Shown here: in pieces, positions 1 through 8,788 of the stretch
How positions within the stretch are numbered: position 1 is the first letter of the stretch
Layout: every line of letters begins with the position of its first letter
From: Gordonia pseudamarae
GTDB taxonomy: Bacteria; Actinomycetota; Actinomycetes; Mycobacteriales; Mycobacteriaceae
Reading direction: 5' to 3'
Assembly (NCBI RefSeq): GCF_025273675.1
Contig: NZ_CP045809.1
Location: 310,001-374,000, forward strand
Length of the DNA: 64,000 nucleotides
Program-made: the position numbers and the translations under genes
The notes under the pieces: generated by a model
Database searches by the model: none
Seen by the model: the letters and a program-made list of their open reading frames with translations, nothing else
Told to the model about the DNA's origin: nothing

Positions 1-9
1 GGTACTCGG

Positions 10-54
10 ACACACCACCGCCCGGCTCCCTGACGGGACCGGGCGGTGGTGTGT
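10..54. terminator. Strong hairpin terminator
   Basis: Arms at 10-25 and 39-54 (ACACACCACCGCCCGG and its exact complement) form a 16-bp perfect stem, with a smaller nested stem in the loop. It lies 15 bases past the stop of the minus-strand flavoprotein gene, so it probably ends that transcript. The other side is outside the window, so it may also serve a converging gene. Confidence 0.8.
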
Positions 55-69
55 CGGTGTGTCGTGCTG

Positions 70-1536
70 TCAGTCGGTGGCGGCCGCGGCGGCGTGCCGT
101 CCCGCGCGGCGGCCGAAGTACGATCCCTCGCCGAGTTGCGTTCCGCTGGCGTAGTTCTTGCCGTTCTCGGCGATGTTCGAGGCGCAGGCCCCGGCGGCGT
201 ACAGTCCCTCGATCACCGAGCCGTCGGCGCGCCGCACCCGACCGTCGACGGTGGTGGCCATGCCGCCCATCGTAAAGCCGGCGTACATCGCCTTTCCGAG
301 GCTCAGATTGTATGCGGCCCAAGGTCCTTGGGTGAGCGGTGCGAGATACTCCGGCGCCTTGTGGAAGTCGGGGTCCTCCCCGTTCGCGGCGTGCTCGTTG
401 TATCGCTCGATGGTGTCGCGGAGCCTGCCCTCGGGAATGCCGAGTCCGGCCTCCATTTCCTCGATGGTTTCCCAACCGTCGATCAGCGGCACCAGGTAGT
501 TCTTCTCCGGATTCATGTGGGTTTCGTCGATGACGAGATATCCGACGGACTCCGGTTGTTCCAGAACGAAGGCCGATGTCCGCGAATGATAGGAATCCTC
601 GGCGACGAACCGGTCACCGTTCTTGTTCACGAGCACACCCATGACCATGCTGGCGGGCGGATAGATGGGTGCGGTGACGAACGCCTGGTCCATGCCGCGC
701 AGTTGCGCACCCACCGAGACCCCCATGCGCAGGCCGAGGCCGTCGTCGTAGGTGGTGCCCAAGGGGTAGGGCTTCTCGGCCATCTGAGGAACGTTCTCGG
801 CGATCATCGCCGAGTTGGAGACGAATCCGCCGGCGGTGATGATCACCGATCCGGCGCGGATGAAACCGGAGCCGTCCGGGGACTTCCACGCCACCCCGGC
901 GACCCGGCCGTCGGGGTCCACCACCAGTTGCCGGGCGCCGGTCTCGTAGCGAACCTCGACGCTGAGTTCGGCCAGTCTCTTGACCAGCAGTCCGATCACC
1001 AGTGACGCGCCTCCGGTATCGCCGGGTACCGGGACCTTGTGTCCTCGGGGTGCGGGGGCGGCGATGTCGCGGAACGGCCACACCTTTTCGTTGCCCGTGT
1101 ACATCAGGCCCTGGGTCTGGGGCTGGATGATGGCCTTGTCGGGGAAGTAGCTGCGTTCGAAGCTGAACCCCAGAGCTTCGAGCCAGTTGAAGTGATCGAC
1201 GCTGTCGCGGCAGTACAAGTGGATCTTCTCCGGGTCGGGGTCGGCCGACACGGCGTTGAGGTACTTCTCCATCTCTTCCGCGGAGTCCGCGTGCCCGGTC
1301 GCCGCCTGGACGGCGGTGCCGCCGCCGAGGTAGAAGTGTCCGCCGGCGAGTGAGGTGGTGCCACCGGCGACGGCCGCGCGTTCGAGGACGAGGACGCGGG
1401 CGCCGTGGCTCGCCGCTTCGACGGCGGCGCACCCGCCGGCCATGCCTAGCCCGACGACCAGCACGTCGACCTCGTCGGTGAACTGTGGGACGTCGGCGAG
1501 GGCGACGGTCCGGGGAATCTCTGTACTGCCTGCCAT
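70..1536 (-). CDS. FAD-binding dehydrogenase, KstD-like (3-ketosteroid delta1-dehydrogenase family)
   Basis: Predicted flavoprotein of 488 residues. The N-terminus has a dinucleotide-binding fold (VDVLVVGLGMAGGCAAVEAA, about residues 23-42) ending in the acidic residue of VLVLER. The C-terminus has the FAD-binding segment GLYAAGACASNIAENGKNYA typical of the fumarate reductase/KstD superfamily. Family members oxidise the steroid A ring at C1-C2 or reduce activated double bonds; which reaction this one does is not certain. A KstR-like palindrome lies 22 bases upstream of the ATG, which supports a role in steroid catabolism. The gene stands alone, diverges from pntAA and is followed by a hairpin terminator. 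Confidence 0.8.
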   Translation of the reverse strand: MAGSTEIPRTVALADVPQFTDEVDVLVVGLGMAGGCAAVEAASHGARVLVLERAAVAGGTTSLAGGHFYLGGGTAVQAATGHADSAEEMEKYLNAVSADPDPEKIHLYCRDSVDHFNWLEALGFSFERSYFPDKAIIQPQTQGLMYTGNEKVWPFRDIAAPAPRGHKVPVPGDTGGASLVIGLLVKRLAELSVEVRYETGARQLVVDPDGRVAGVAWKSPDGSGFIRAGSVIITAGGFVSNSAMIAENVPQMAEKPYPLGTTYDDGLGLRMGVSVGAQLRGMDQAFVTAPIYPPASMVMGVLVNKNGDRFVAEDSYHSRTSAFVLEQPESVGYLVIDETHMNPEKNYLVPLIDGWETIEEMEAGLGIPEGRLRDTIERYNEHAANGEDPDFHKAPEYLAPLTQGPWAAYNLSLGKAMYAGFTMGGMATTVDGRVRRADGSVIEGLYAAGACASNIAENGKNYASGTQLGEGSYFGRRAGRHAAAAATD

Positions 1537-1557
1537 GCCGTAGAGCGTAACGTGAAA

Positions 1558-1573
1558 CTAGAACATGTTCTAG
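1558..1573. promoter_or_regulatory. KstR-type operator
   Basis: CTAGAACATGTTCTAG is a perfect 16-bp palindrome. Its core TAGAACATGTTCTA fits the KstR pattern TnnAACnnGTTnnA of mycobacteria and rhodococci. It lies just upstream of the KstD-like gene, where a repressor relieved by cholesterol-derived CoA esters would act. A weaker overlapping half site (GAACTAATTC) follows directly. A second match occurs at 50906-50919. Confidence 0.7.
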
Positions 1574-1849
1574 AACTAATTCTGGACAGCTGTCCGGCCC
1601 ACACGATCGGCGGGCGCGGAAGTCGGGCGAAGGGTGCTTATCGCCCCGAGTCAAGGAAAAGTGAGCAACCTTACCACTTTGTCTTGCGGCACTTAGGCCA
1701 TGCTATGTTCTTGGCTAGTTTTGTGACCGGGACGACACCACCCTTTTTCGTTGTCCCGCGCATCGGTTGTCGATGCGATCGCCGGGATGTGAACCAGCGG
1801 CGATGGTGAATCAGGCGACGAATGTGAATCCAGACAAGGTGAAAGAAAC
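1574..1849. other. Divergent intergenic region before pntAA
   Basis: Non-coding spacer between the KstD-like gene and pntAA. It must hold the pnt promoter, but I could not pick a well-spaced -35/-10 pair; TATGTT at 1704-1709 is only a possible -10. An AAGGTG-like ribosome-binding site precedes the pntAA ATG. Confidence 0.5.
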
Positions 1850-2932
1850 ATGAGCGTGGGTGTCGTGCGCGAAACGGCCGACGGGGAGCGCCGCGTGGCG
1901 CTGGTCCCCAAGGTGGTCGCTTCGCTCGTAGGCAAGGGCGTCGACGTCATCGTCGAGTCCGGAGCCGGGATCGATGCGTTGATCCCGGACAGTCAGTATG
2001 TCGAGGCGGGGGCCACCATCGGTGACCCGTATTCGGCCGATGTCGTGCTGCGGGTCGCCCCGCCGGCCGACGACGAGATCGCGAAGCTGCGCAGCGGACA
2101 GAAGCTGATCGGCTTCCTGGCACCGCGCAACACGGACAACAAGATCGGTGCGCTCAAGGCGGCCGGTGTCGAAGCATATGCGGTCGAGGCCATCCCGCGT
2201 ATCTCCCGCGCGCAGGTGATGGACGCGCTCAGCTCCCAGGGCAACGTCTCGGGCTACAAGTCCGTCATCCTGGCGGCCGAGGAATCCACCCGGTTCTTCC
2301 CGATGCTCACCACGGCCGCGGGCACCGTCAAGCCGGCCACCGTGCTGGTCCTCGGTGTGGGTGTGGCCGGACTGCAGGCCCTGGCCACCGCCAAGCGCCT
2401 CGGTGCCCGCACCACCGGCTACGACGTGCGCCCCGAGGTGGCCGAGCAGGTCCGTTCGGTGGGTGCGCAGTGGCTCGACCTCGGTATCGAGGCCGCCGGT
2501 GAGGGCGGCTACGCCCGCGAACTCACCGACTCCGAACGCGCTCAGCAGCAGCAGGCGCTCGAAGACGCCATCAAGGGCTTCGACGTCGTCATCACCACCG
2601 CGCTCGTGCCGGGCCGTCCCGCACCGCGCCTGGTGACCGCCGCCGCCGTCGAGGGAATGAAGGCCGGCAGTGTCGTCATCGACCTCGCCGGCGAGACCGG
2701 TGGCAACTGCGAACTGACCGAGCCCGGGCAGACCGTCGTCAAGCACGATGTCACCATCGCCTCGCCGCTCAACCTGCCGGCCACGATGCCCGAGCATTCG
2801 AGCGAGCTGTACTCGAAGAACCTGCTGGCACTGATCGAGCTGATGCTCGGCGAGGACGGCGTCATCACCCCCGATTTCGACGACGAGGTGCTCGCCGCGG
2901 CGTGTGTCACCCGTGAGGAGGCCTCCGCCTGA
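1850..2932 (+). CDS. pntAA: NAD(P) transhydrogenase subunit alpha part 1 (PntAA)
   Basis: NAD(H)-binding, cytoplasmic domain I of the proton-pumping transhydrogenase, which couples hydride transfer between NADH and NADP+ to proton flow. 360 residues, the usual size for the split form. The start MSVGVVRETADGERRVAL matches the alanine dehydrogenase/PntA N-terminal domain. A Rossmann segment (VLVLGVGVAGLQALATAKRLGA, about 164-185) is followed by YDVRPEVAEQV and later VVIDLAGETGGNCE. First gene of pntAA-pntAB-pntB; the stop and the next ATG share one base (TGATG), indicating translational coupling. Confidence 0.95.
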   Translation: MSVGVVRETADGERRVALVPKVVASLVGKGVDVIVESGAGIDALIPDSQYVEAGATIGDPYSADVVLRVAPPADDEIAKLRSGQKLIGFLAPRNTDNKIGALKAAGVEAYAVEAIPRISRAQVMDALSSQGNVSGYKSVILAAEESTRFFPMLTTAAGTVKPATVLVLGVGVAGLQALATAKRLGARTTGYDVRPEVAEQVRSVGAQWLDLGIEAAGEGGYARELTDSERAQQQQALEDAIKGFDVVITTALVPGRPAPRLVTAAAVEGMKAGSVVIDLAGETGGNCELTEPGQTVVKHDVTIASPLNLPATMPEHSSELYSKNLLALIELMLGEDGVITPDFDDEVLAAACVTREEASA

Positions 2933-3237
2933 TGTACACCGGGCTTCTGGCGAATCTCGCGATCCTGGTCCTGGCCGGGTTCGTCGGGTTCGCCGTCATC
3001 TCCAAGGTTCCCAACACCCTGCACACCCCGCTGATGTCGGGCACCAACGCCATCCACGGCATCGTCGTGCTCGGCGCTCTCGTGGTGCTCGGCCAGCTCC
3101 CGGCCGACGCCGGCTGGGGTGTGCGCATCATCGCGTTCGTCGCGCTGGTGTTCGGCACGCTCAACGTGATCGGCGGCTTCGCCGTCACCGACCGCATGCT
3201 CGGCATGTTCAAGGGTAAGAAGGAGGCCGCCAAGTGA
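2932..3237 (+). CDS. pntAB: NAD(P) transhydrogenase subunit alpha part 2 (PntAB)
   Basis: Small membrane subunit of 101 residues, equivalent to the C-terminal membrane part of PntA in enterobacteria. Three hydrophobic helices are visible, with the conserved SKVPNTLHTPLMSGTNAIHG stretch after the first. It forms the proton channel with PntB. It overlaps pntAA by one base and pntB by four (GTGA). Confidence 0.95.
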   Translation: MYTGLLANLAILVLAGFVGFAVISKVPNTLHTPLMSGTNAIHGIVVLGALVVLGQLPADAGWGVRIIAFVALVFGTLNVIGGFAVTDRMLGMFKGKKEAAK

Positions 3238-4790
3238 TCGACGTACTCCTGGCGCAGGGCTCGGAGCTGGGTGCCGGCTTCGGCACGCACGAACCCAACG
3301 AGGGTGTCACCTATCTGGTGATGGCGCTGTACATCGCCGCCTTCTCCTTGTTCATCTACGGTCTGATGGGGCTGACCGGCCCCAAGACCGCCGTCCGCGG
3401 CAACTGGATCGCGGCAGTCGGTATGGGTCTGGCCGTTGCCGCGACCCTGCTGTTCGTCTGGAATCAGGGCGCGGTCGCCGAAGCCGGCGGCCACGGTCGT
3501 GACGACGTTCCCGCGATCAACTGGATCCTCATCGCCATCGGCCTGATCGTCGGCGTCGCGCTGGGCATCCCGCCCGCCCTCAAGACCAAGATGACGGCGA
3601 TGCCGCAGCTGGTCGCGCTGTTCAACGGCGTGGGTGGCGGTACCGTCGCGCTCATCGCATGGGCCGAGTTCATCGAGACCGACGGCTTCAAGGAGTTCCA
3701 CGGTGTGGAGCCCGCCTCGCCGATGGTGGTCGGTTCGCTGATCGCCGCGGTCATCGGTTCGATCTCGTTCTGGGGTTCTCTGGTGGCATTCACCAAGCTC
3801 CAGGAGATCATGCCGAAGGGACTGGAGAAGTTCTCCGTCGGCAACGCCAAGCTGTTCCAGCTGGCCAACATCATCCTGCTGATCGTCTCGCTCGGCCTCG
3901 CCGTGTTCATGGGCGTCAAGGCCGCCTCCGGTGACGGTTCGGCCGTCTGGTGGATGGTCGGCCTGCTGATCGCCGCCGGTGTGATGGGTCTGTTCGTGGT
4001 GCTGCCGATCGGCGGCGCCGACATGCCCGTCGTCATCTCGCTGCTCAACGCCATGACCGGTCTGTCCGCCGCGGCCGCCGGTATCGCCCTCGACAACACC
4101 GCGCTCATCGTGGCCGGCATGATCGTCGGCGCGTCCGGTTCGATCCTGACCAACCTGATGGCCAAGGCGATGAACCGGTCGATCCCGGCCATCGTGTTCG
4201 GCTCGTTCGGTGCCGGTCCCGACGGTGCCGCCGGCGGACCCGCCGGTGCTGCCGGCGGCCCGGTCAAGGCGACCTCCGCCGCCGATGCCGCGATCCAGAT
4301 GGCGTACGCCAATCAGGTGATCGTGGTGCCCGGCTACGGTCTGGCCGTCGCCCAGGCGCAGCACGCCGTCAAGGAGATGGCCGCGCTGCTCGAGGCCAAG
4401 GGTGTCGAGGTCAAGTACGCCATTCACCCGGTCGCCGGTCGTATGCCCGGGCATATGAACGTGCTGTTGGCCGAGGCCGATGTCGCCTACGACGCGATGA
4501 AGGAGATGGACGACATCAACGGCGAGTTCAGCCGTACCGATGTGGCCATCGTGATCGGCGCGAACGACGTCACCAACCCGGCGGCGCGCAACGATCCGAG
4601 TTCGCCGATCCACGGCATGCCGATCCTCAATGTCGACGAGGCCCGCTCGGTGATCGTGCTCAAGCGCGGTATGAGCTCGGGTTACGCCGGTATCGAGAAC
4701 CCGCTGTTCTTCGGCGAGCGCACTTCGATGCTGTTCGGTGACGCCAAGAAGTCCGTCGACAGCGTCATCGAGGAACTCAAGGCGCTGTAA
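3234..4790 (+). CDS. pntB: NAD(P) transhydrogenase subunit beta (PntB)
   Basis: 518 residues, with about nine transmembrane helices followed by the NADP(H)-binding domain III. That domain is recognisable by VIVVPGYGLAVAQAQHAVKE, AIHPVAGRMPGHMNVLLAEA, the IVIGANDVTNPAA segment and LKRGMSSGYAG near the C-terminus. The start is GTG inside the pntAB stop. With PntAA and PntAB it forms the complete H+-translocating enzyme that supplies NADPH. A G/A/P-rich linker (about residues 325-345) separates membrane and soluble parts. Confidence 0.95.
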   Translation: MIDVLLAQGSELGAGFGTHEPNEGVTYLVMALYIAAFSLFIYGLMGLTGPKTAVRGNWIAAVGMGLAVAATLLFVWNQGAVAEAGGHGRDDVPAINWILIAIGLIVGVALGIPPALKTKMTAMPQLVALFNGVGGGTVALIAWAEFIETDGFKEFHGVEPASPMVVGSLIAAVIGSISFWGSLVAFTKLQEIMPKGLEKFSVGNAKLFQLANIILLIVSLGLAVFMGVKAASGDGSAVWWMVGLLIAAGVMGLFVVLPIGGADMPVVISLLNAMTGLSAAAAGIALDNTALIVAGMIVGASGSILTNLMAKAMNRSIPAIVFGSFGAGPDGAAGGPAGAAGGPVKATSAADAAIQMAYANQVIVVPGYGLAVAQAQHAVKEMAALLEAKGVEVKYAIHPVAGRMPGHMNVLLAEADVAYDAMKEMDDINGEFSRTDVAIVIGANDVTNPAARNDPSSPIHGMPILNVDEARSVIVLKRGMSSGYAGIENPLFFGERTSMLFGDAKKSVDSVIEELKAL

Positions 4791-4803
4791 GCCGTTCGCC
4801 ACG

Positions 4804-4864
4804 AAACCCCACCGATCCCCTCGGCGCGACAACCGTCGCGAGACCGCGAGGACCGGTGGGGTTT
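4804..4864 (+). terminator. pnt operon terminator
   Basis: AAACCCCACCG (4804-4814) pairs perfectly with CGGTGGGGTTT (4854-4864) across a loop that itself has partial pairing. The second arm ends in a short T run. It lies 14 bases after pntB and 19 bases before the next start, so the next gene may use a promoter within or after it. Confidence 0.6.
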
Positions 4865-4882
4865 GTGCGTGTAGGTGATTGA

Positions 4883-6988
4883 ATGGGCAGCATGCGCGAG
4901 GTCGGGTCCGGGATACTGTTCGTTCTCGGCACCGCGTGCCTGGTGCTGGGCCTGTTCGCGGGGCTGCTGAACCGGGAGGTGATCGACTCCGAGCGGTTTG
5001 CCGGGCACGTCGATTCGGTGCGGCAGGATCCCGACGTCGCGCGGGTCCTGGGGCTGGAGGTGTCCAACAGGTTGCTGGATGCGGCACCCGACCTGGTGGC
5101 GCTGCGGCCGCTGGTGGAGTCGGTGTCGTCGACGGTCATCTCCTCGCCCGCCGCCGGTGCGGTGGTGCGTTCGGCGGCGGTGCCGTTGCACCGGGCGATC
5201 ACCACCGGCGACACGGCGTTGCCCATCCTGCGGATCGCCGACATCGGCGCTGTCGCCATCGCCGCGCTCAAGACCGTCGCCCCCGATGCCGCCGCCAAAC
5301 TGCCCGACGACATGGATGTCACGCTGTCGCAGATCGGGGCCTCGGACTTCGACACCAAGATCGTGTCGGTGGTGCACTGGGTGCGGATAGCGGCCTGGGC
5401 GCTGCCGATACTGGCCGTGCTGCTGCTGGCCGGGGCGGCGCTGTTGCGCGAACGTACCTGGGCGCAGGTGTCGCGCACGTTCGGGCGTTCGTTTCTGTGG
5501 CTGGGCGGGATCGTCGTCGGGGTGATCCTGGGGGCGACGCTCGCCTCCGTGCTCATCCCGACCGACGACATCAAGGGCGCGCTCACGGTGGCGGCCTGGC
5601 ACGAGATCGACGGCAGGTTGTGGATCGTCGCGGCGCTGGCGCTGGTCGTGGGGTTGCTCGGGCATGCGATGGGCGGCATCCGGTCGGTTCCCACCACCAG
5701 GGACCAATGGCTCGACCTGTGGCACTGGCTGGTCCGTCCGCGCCGGGCCACCCGCACGGCGCTGGCGGCCCGTGGTGCGCTGATCGTCGTCGTCGGCATT
5801 CTCACGGTGCTGCGTCCACTGGCGGTGCTGGCGGTGCTCGGCAGTGCGGCGGGGCTGGCGCTGGTCGGTTGGGGCGGACGCGATCTGATCGCCGCGGCGA
5901 TCAGTTGGCTGCGTTCGGCGGAGAAGAAGCTGCATCTGGAGAAGGTGACCGCTCCGCTGGCCGCGCTGGTGGTGGTGGCACTGGTGATCTCGTCGGTGGC
6001 GTACCTGGCTTGGCCCAAGGCCAGGGACATGGCCACGGTGGCGCAGAATGGAAGTGATCCGAAGGCCTGCAACGGGTATCGCGAACTGTGCGACCGCCGC
6101 TACAACGATGTTGCTTATCCGGCGACGCACAACTCGATGTCGGCCTCCGACGGTGACGGCTGGTTCATCGGTGAGCAACCCACCGGCGTGATGGGTCAGT
6201 TGCGCGACGGTGTGCGGGTATTCCTCATCGATAGCTGGTACGGGCAGATGTCGAGTCGTCCACCGACGGTGGCCAATACGGAGTCGAGTCGGGCGGAGGC
6301 GCTGGCCGCGGCGGAGAAAACCTACGGTGCCGATGTGGTGCGCAGCGCACTGCGGGTGCGCGACTCGTTGGACCTGGAACCGGTGGGTGCGGTGAAACCG
6401 TATCTGTGCCACGAACTCTGCGAACTCGGCTCCACCGAGTGGCTGCCGCTGATGGTGCGAGTCAAGGAATGGATGCGCGATCATCCGCGCGAGGTGGTCA
6501 CGTTCATGGTGCAGGACCAGGTGACCCCCGAGGATGTGGAGTCCCTGCTGACATCGGCCGGCATGTACGACATGCTGTATACCCCGACGCCGGGCGGGCC
6601 GTGGCCCACGCTCGGGGAGATGATCGATTCGGGCCGGCGGCTGGTGTGGATTCACGAGAACACCGGCGGCGGCACCGCGCGACCGTGGGTGCTGCCGTCG
6701 GACACCTGGGTGCAGGAGACGCCGTACGAGTTCACGAAGATCGCCGACTTCACCTGCCGCCCCAACCGCGGTGCCGTCGACGCTCCGCTGTTGTTGATCA
6801 ACCATTGGCTGAGCAATTTCGCCACTCGCATCCGCGACGCCCGCACCGTCAATTCGTCGGCCGTGCTGGGTACGCGGCTGGCGGCGTGCCGCACCGAACG
6901 CGGGCAGATGCCCAACTTCGTGGCGGTCAACAACTATGCGATCGGCGACCTGTTCACCGAGGTGGACAAGCTCAACGGCCTCGGCTGA
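4883..6988 (+). CDS. Membrane protein with C-terminal PI-PLC-like phosphodiesterase domain
   Basis: 701 residues. About six hydrophobic helices lie in the first 380 residues, with an extracytoplasmic stretch between the first two. From about residue 395 the protein reads as a phosphatidylinositol-phospholipase-C-like TIM barrel: YPATHNSMS supplies a probable catalytic His near residue 413, followed by VRVFLIDSWYG, a second His in CHELCELGS and VVTFMVQDQ. The barrel carries several cysteines that could form disulfides outside the cell. The substrate is unknown; the fold also occurs in proteins acting on other phosphodiesters. I cannot name a specific gene. Confidence 0.75.
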   Translation: MGSMREVGSGILFVLGTACLVLGLFAGLLNREVIDSERFAGHVDSVRQDPDVARVLGLEVSNRLLDAAPDLVALRPLVESVSSTVISSPAAGAVVRSAAVPLHRAITTGDTALPILRIADIGAVAIAALKTVAPDAAAKLPDDMDVTLSQIGASDFDTKIVSVVHWVRIAAWALPILAVLLLAGAALLRERTWAQVSRTFGRSFLWLGGIVVGVILGATLASVLIPTDDIKGALTVAAWHEIDGRLWIVAALALVVGLLGHAMGGIRSVPTTRDQWLDLWHWLVRPRRATRTALAARGALIVVVGILTVLRPLAVLAVLGSAAGLALVGWGGRDLIAAAISWLRSAEKKLHLEKVTAPLAALVVVALVISSVAYLAWPKARDMATVAQNGSDPKACNGYRELCDRRYNDVAYPATHNSMSASDGDGWFIGEQPTGVMGQLRDGVRVFLIDSWYGQMSSRPPTVANTESSRAEALAAAEKTYGADVVRSALRVRDSLDLEPVGAVKPYLCHELCELGSTEWLPLMVRVKEWMRDHPREVVTFMVQDQVTPEDVESLLTSAGMYDMLYTPTPGGPWPTLGEMIDSGRRLVWIHENTGGGTARPWVLPSDTWVQETPYEFTKIADFTCRPNRGAVDAPLLLINHWLSNFATRIRDARTVNSSAVLGTRLAACRTERGQMPNFVAVNNYAIGDLFTEVDKLNGLG

Positions 6989-7030
6989 CCGTCCCGGCGA
7001 CCGGTCACCGGTGTCGCGCGCCGTAGCCTG

Positions 7031-7080
7031 GACGGGACGTCGACGAGCCGGACGGGACGTCGATGAGCCGGAAGGGACGT
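7031..7080 (+). repeat. 20-bp tandem repeat before an SDR gene
   Basis: GACGGGACGTCGACGAGCCG occurs at 7031-7050, again with one change at 7051-7070, and in part at 7071-7080. The last copy reads GAAGGGACGT and supplies the ribosome-binding site for the ATG at 7084. The repeat may be an operator or simple slippage. Confidence 0.7.
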
Positions 7081-7083
7081 GCC

Positions 7084-7941
7084 ATGGCTGTGCCGAAGGT
7101 GTTCGATCGGGTGGTGGGGCGACCGCTCGCCGCGGCCATGCAGCGCCGGACCTGGCTGCCCGGCCCGGTGGAACATGTGCTCGACGGTCCGGGCCGTGAT
7201 GTGGCCGGGCTGCGCGTGGTGGTGACCGGTGCGTCGGCTGGGATCGGCCGCGCGGCCGCCATCGAACTGGCCGGCCGTGGCGCCGAGGTGATTCTGGTGG
7301 CCCGGCGCGAGGACGAACTGTCGGCGCTGGCCGGGCAGATCGGCGCCGACTACAGGGTGTGTGATCTCTCGGACGAGACGTCGATCGCCGGTCTGGTCGA
7401 CGAGCTGAACGGCGTCGAGGTGGATGTGCTGGTGAACAACGCCGGCCGGTCCATCCGTCGCAGGATCATCGATTCGACCGAGAGGCAGCACGACTTCCGG
7501 CGCACCATGGAGCTCAACTACCACGCACCGGTGCAGTTGACGCTGGGTCTTCTACCGGGGATGGTGGCCCGCGGCCGGGGCCAGTTCGTGAACGTGTGCA
7601 CGTGGGGTCTGCTGGCGGGCACCTTCCCGAGGTTCTCGGCGTACGCGGCGTCCAAGAACGCCCTCGCGATCTTCGGCCGCAGTCTGAACGCGGAGAGGCC
7701 GCATCCGGGGGTACGGGTCACCAACGTCTACTTCCCGCTGGTTCGGACGGAAATGATCTCCCCCACAGAGGAATACGATGATGTTCCGGCGCTGGACGTC
7801 GAGGAGGCCGGGCGCTGGATCGTCCGGGCGGTCACCCACCGGCCCGATGCGGTGGCCCCCGCTCCGCTGGCGACGGTGCTCCCGGTGATCGACTATTTCT
7901 CGCGCGGCACCGCCGACCGGGCGATGGCGTCCCTCACCTGA
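7084..7941 (+). CDS. Short-chain dehydrogenase/reductase
   Basis: Classical SDR of 285 residues. It shows the nucleotide-binding motif TGASAGIGRAAAIELAGRG (near residues 47-65), the NNAG motif and the YAASK catalytic Tyr/Lys pair, so it should be an NAD(P)-dependent oxidoreductase. Its substrate cannot be read from sequence. I chose the ATG at 7084 because a GGAAGGGA-type ribosome-binding site precedes it; an in-frame ATG at 7063 lies inside the upstream tandem repeat. It is followed closely by a convergent phosphoesterase gene. Confidence 0.85.
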   Translation: MAVPKVFDRVVGRPLAAAMQRRTWLPGPVEHVLDGPGRDVAGLRVVVTGASAGIGRAAAIELAGRGAEVILVARREDELSALAGQIGADYRVCDLSDETSIAGLVDELNGVEVDVLVNNAGRSIRRRIIDSTERQHDFRRTMELNYHAPVQLTLGLLPGMVARGRGQFVNVCTWGLLAGTFPRFSAYAASKNALAIFGRSLNAERPHPGVRVTNVYFPLVRTEMISPTEEYDDVPALDVEEAGRWIVRAVTHRPDAVAPAPLATVLPVIDYFSRGTADRAMASLT

Positions 7942-7955
7942 GAACCGAAGGTTAC

Positions 7956-8714
7956 TCAGCCCATCACGGCGCGGAAGTGGGTGACGATGCGGTTGTCGTC
8001 GCCGATCAGGTGGAATGCGACACCGGGTGGCTGGCCCTCGTTGAGGACCTCGGGACCCTCGAACGGCAGGTTGAGGGTGGATGAGACGCCGGGGGCCACA
8101 CACAATGGGCGGCCGGCGAAGGTGGTGACGGCGGCCGAGTGGATGTGACCGCACAGGAACGCCACGATATTCGGGTGCCGGTCGACGAGCCGGGCCAGTC
8201 GCTCCTCACCGGTCTGCTTGATGGTGTCCATGTACGACATGTGCACCGGAACAGGTGGGTGGTGGAATGCGATCAGCGTGGGGGTGCCGGGTTCGGCGGT
8301 GCGCAGCTGATCCTCGAGCCAGTCGATGTCGTCGTCGTCGATGTAGCCGCCGGGCCGGCCGGGAATCGAGGAGTCGACGAGCAGTAGTTGCAGTCCATCG
8401 AGAGTGAGGGCCGAATTGGCGTGTGCCTGACCGGGTTCACGCCGGAAACTAGCGTTGTAGTGTTCCCGGTCATCGTGGTTGCCGATGGTGATGAGCGTCG
8501 GCAGTGTGCTGTGCAGTGTGTCGCGCGCCTCGTCGTACTCGGCTGCCGTTCCCCGGTCCACCAGATCGCCGGTGACGATCAGCGCATCGATACCGGCGGC
8601 GCGTGAGTTGATATATCGCAGGACGGATTCGACGCGGCTGCGGTGGTGTTCCGAGCCGTTGAAATGCAGGTCGCTGATGTGGGCGACAACGAACACCCGG
8701 GGCACCTCAGACAC
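7956..8714 (-). CDS. Metallophosphoesterase (CpdA-like cyclic nucleotide phosphodiesterase)
   Basis: 252 residues. It has all calcineurin-like metal motifs in order: DLHF (D-x-H) near the N-terminus, GDLVDRG, GNHDD, a later H in FHHPPVP and the GHIH signature. This is the class III cyclic-nucleotide phosphodiesterase type (Rv0805/CpdA), which hydrolyses 2',3'- or 3',5'-cyclic nucleotides among other phosphodiesters. The start is GTG at 8714, preceded by GAGGA, and the first residues run directly into the metal motif as usual. The open frame continues upstream, but that part is the ligD gene in another frame. Confidence 0.8.
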   Translation of the reverse strand: MSEVPRVFVVAHISDLHFNGSEHHRSRVESVLRYINSRAAGIDALIVTGDLVDRGTAAEYDEARDTLHSTLPTLITIGNHDDREHYNASFRREPGQAHANSALTLDGLQLLLVDSSIPGRPGGYIDDDDIDWLEDQLRTAEPGTPTLIAFHHPPVPVHMSYMDTIKQTGEERLARLVDRHPNIVAFLCGHIHSAAVTTFAGRPLCVAPGVSSTLNLPFEGPEVLNEGQPPGVAFHLIGDDNRIVTHFRAVMG

Positions 8715-8788
8715 CCTAGTCCTCGCACTACGTGAAAGCACATCGACAAGTGCGACGACCGCATCGTCGATACGGCCGCCGCCGTCCG

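Noticed and set aside
2907..5087. 726-codon minus-strand frame over pntAB/pntB
   Set aside because: It is antisense to well recognised genes and shows only His/Asp/Gly-rich composition typical of reverse frames in GC-rich DNA.
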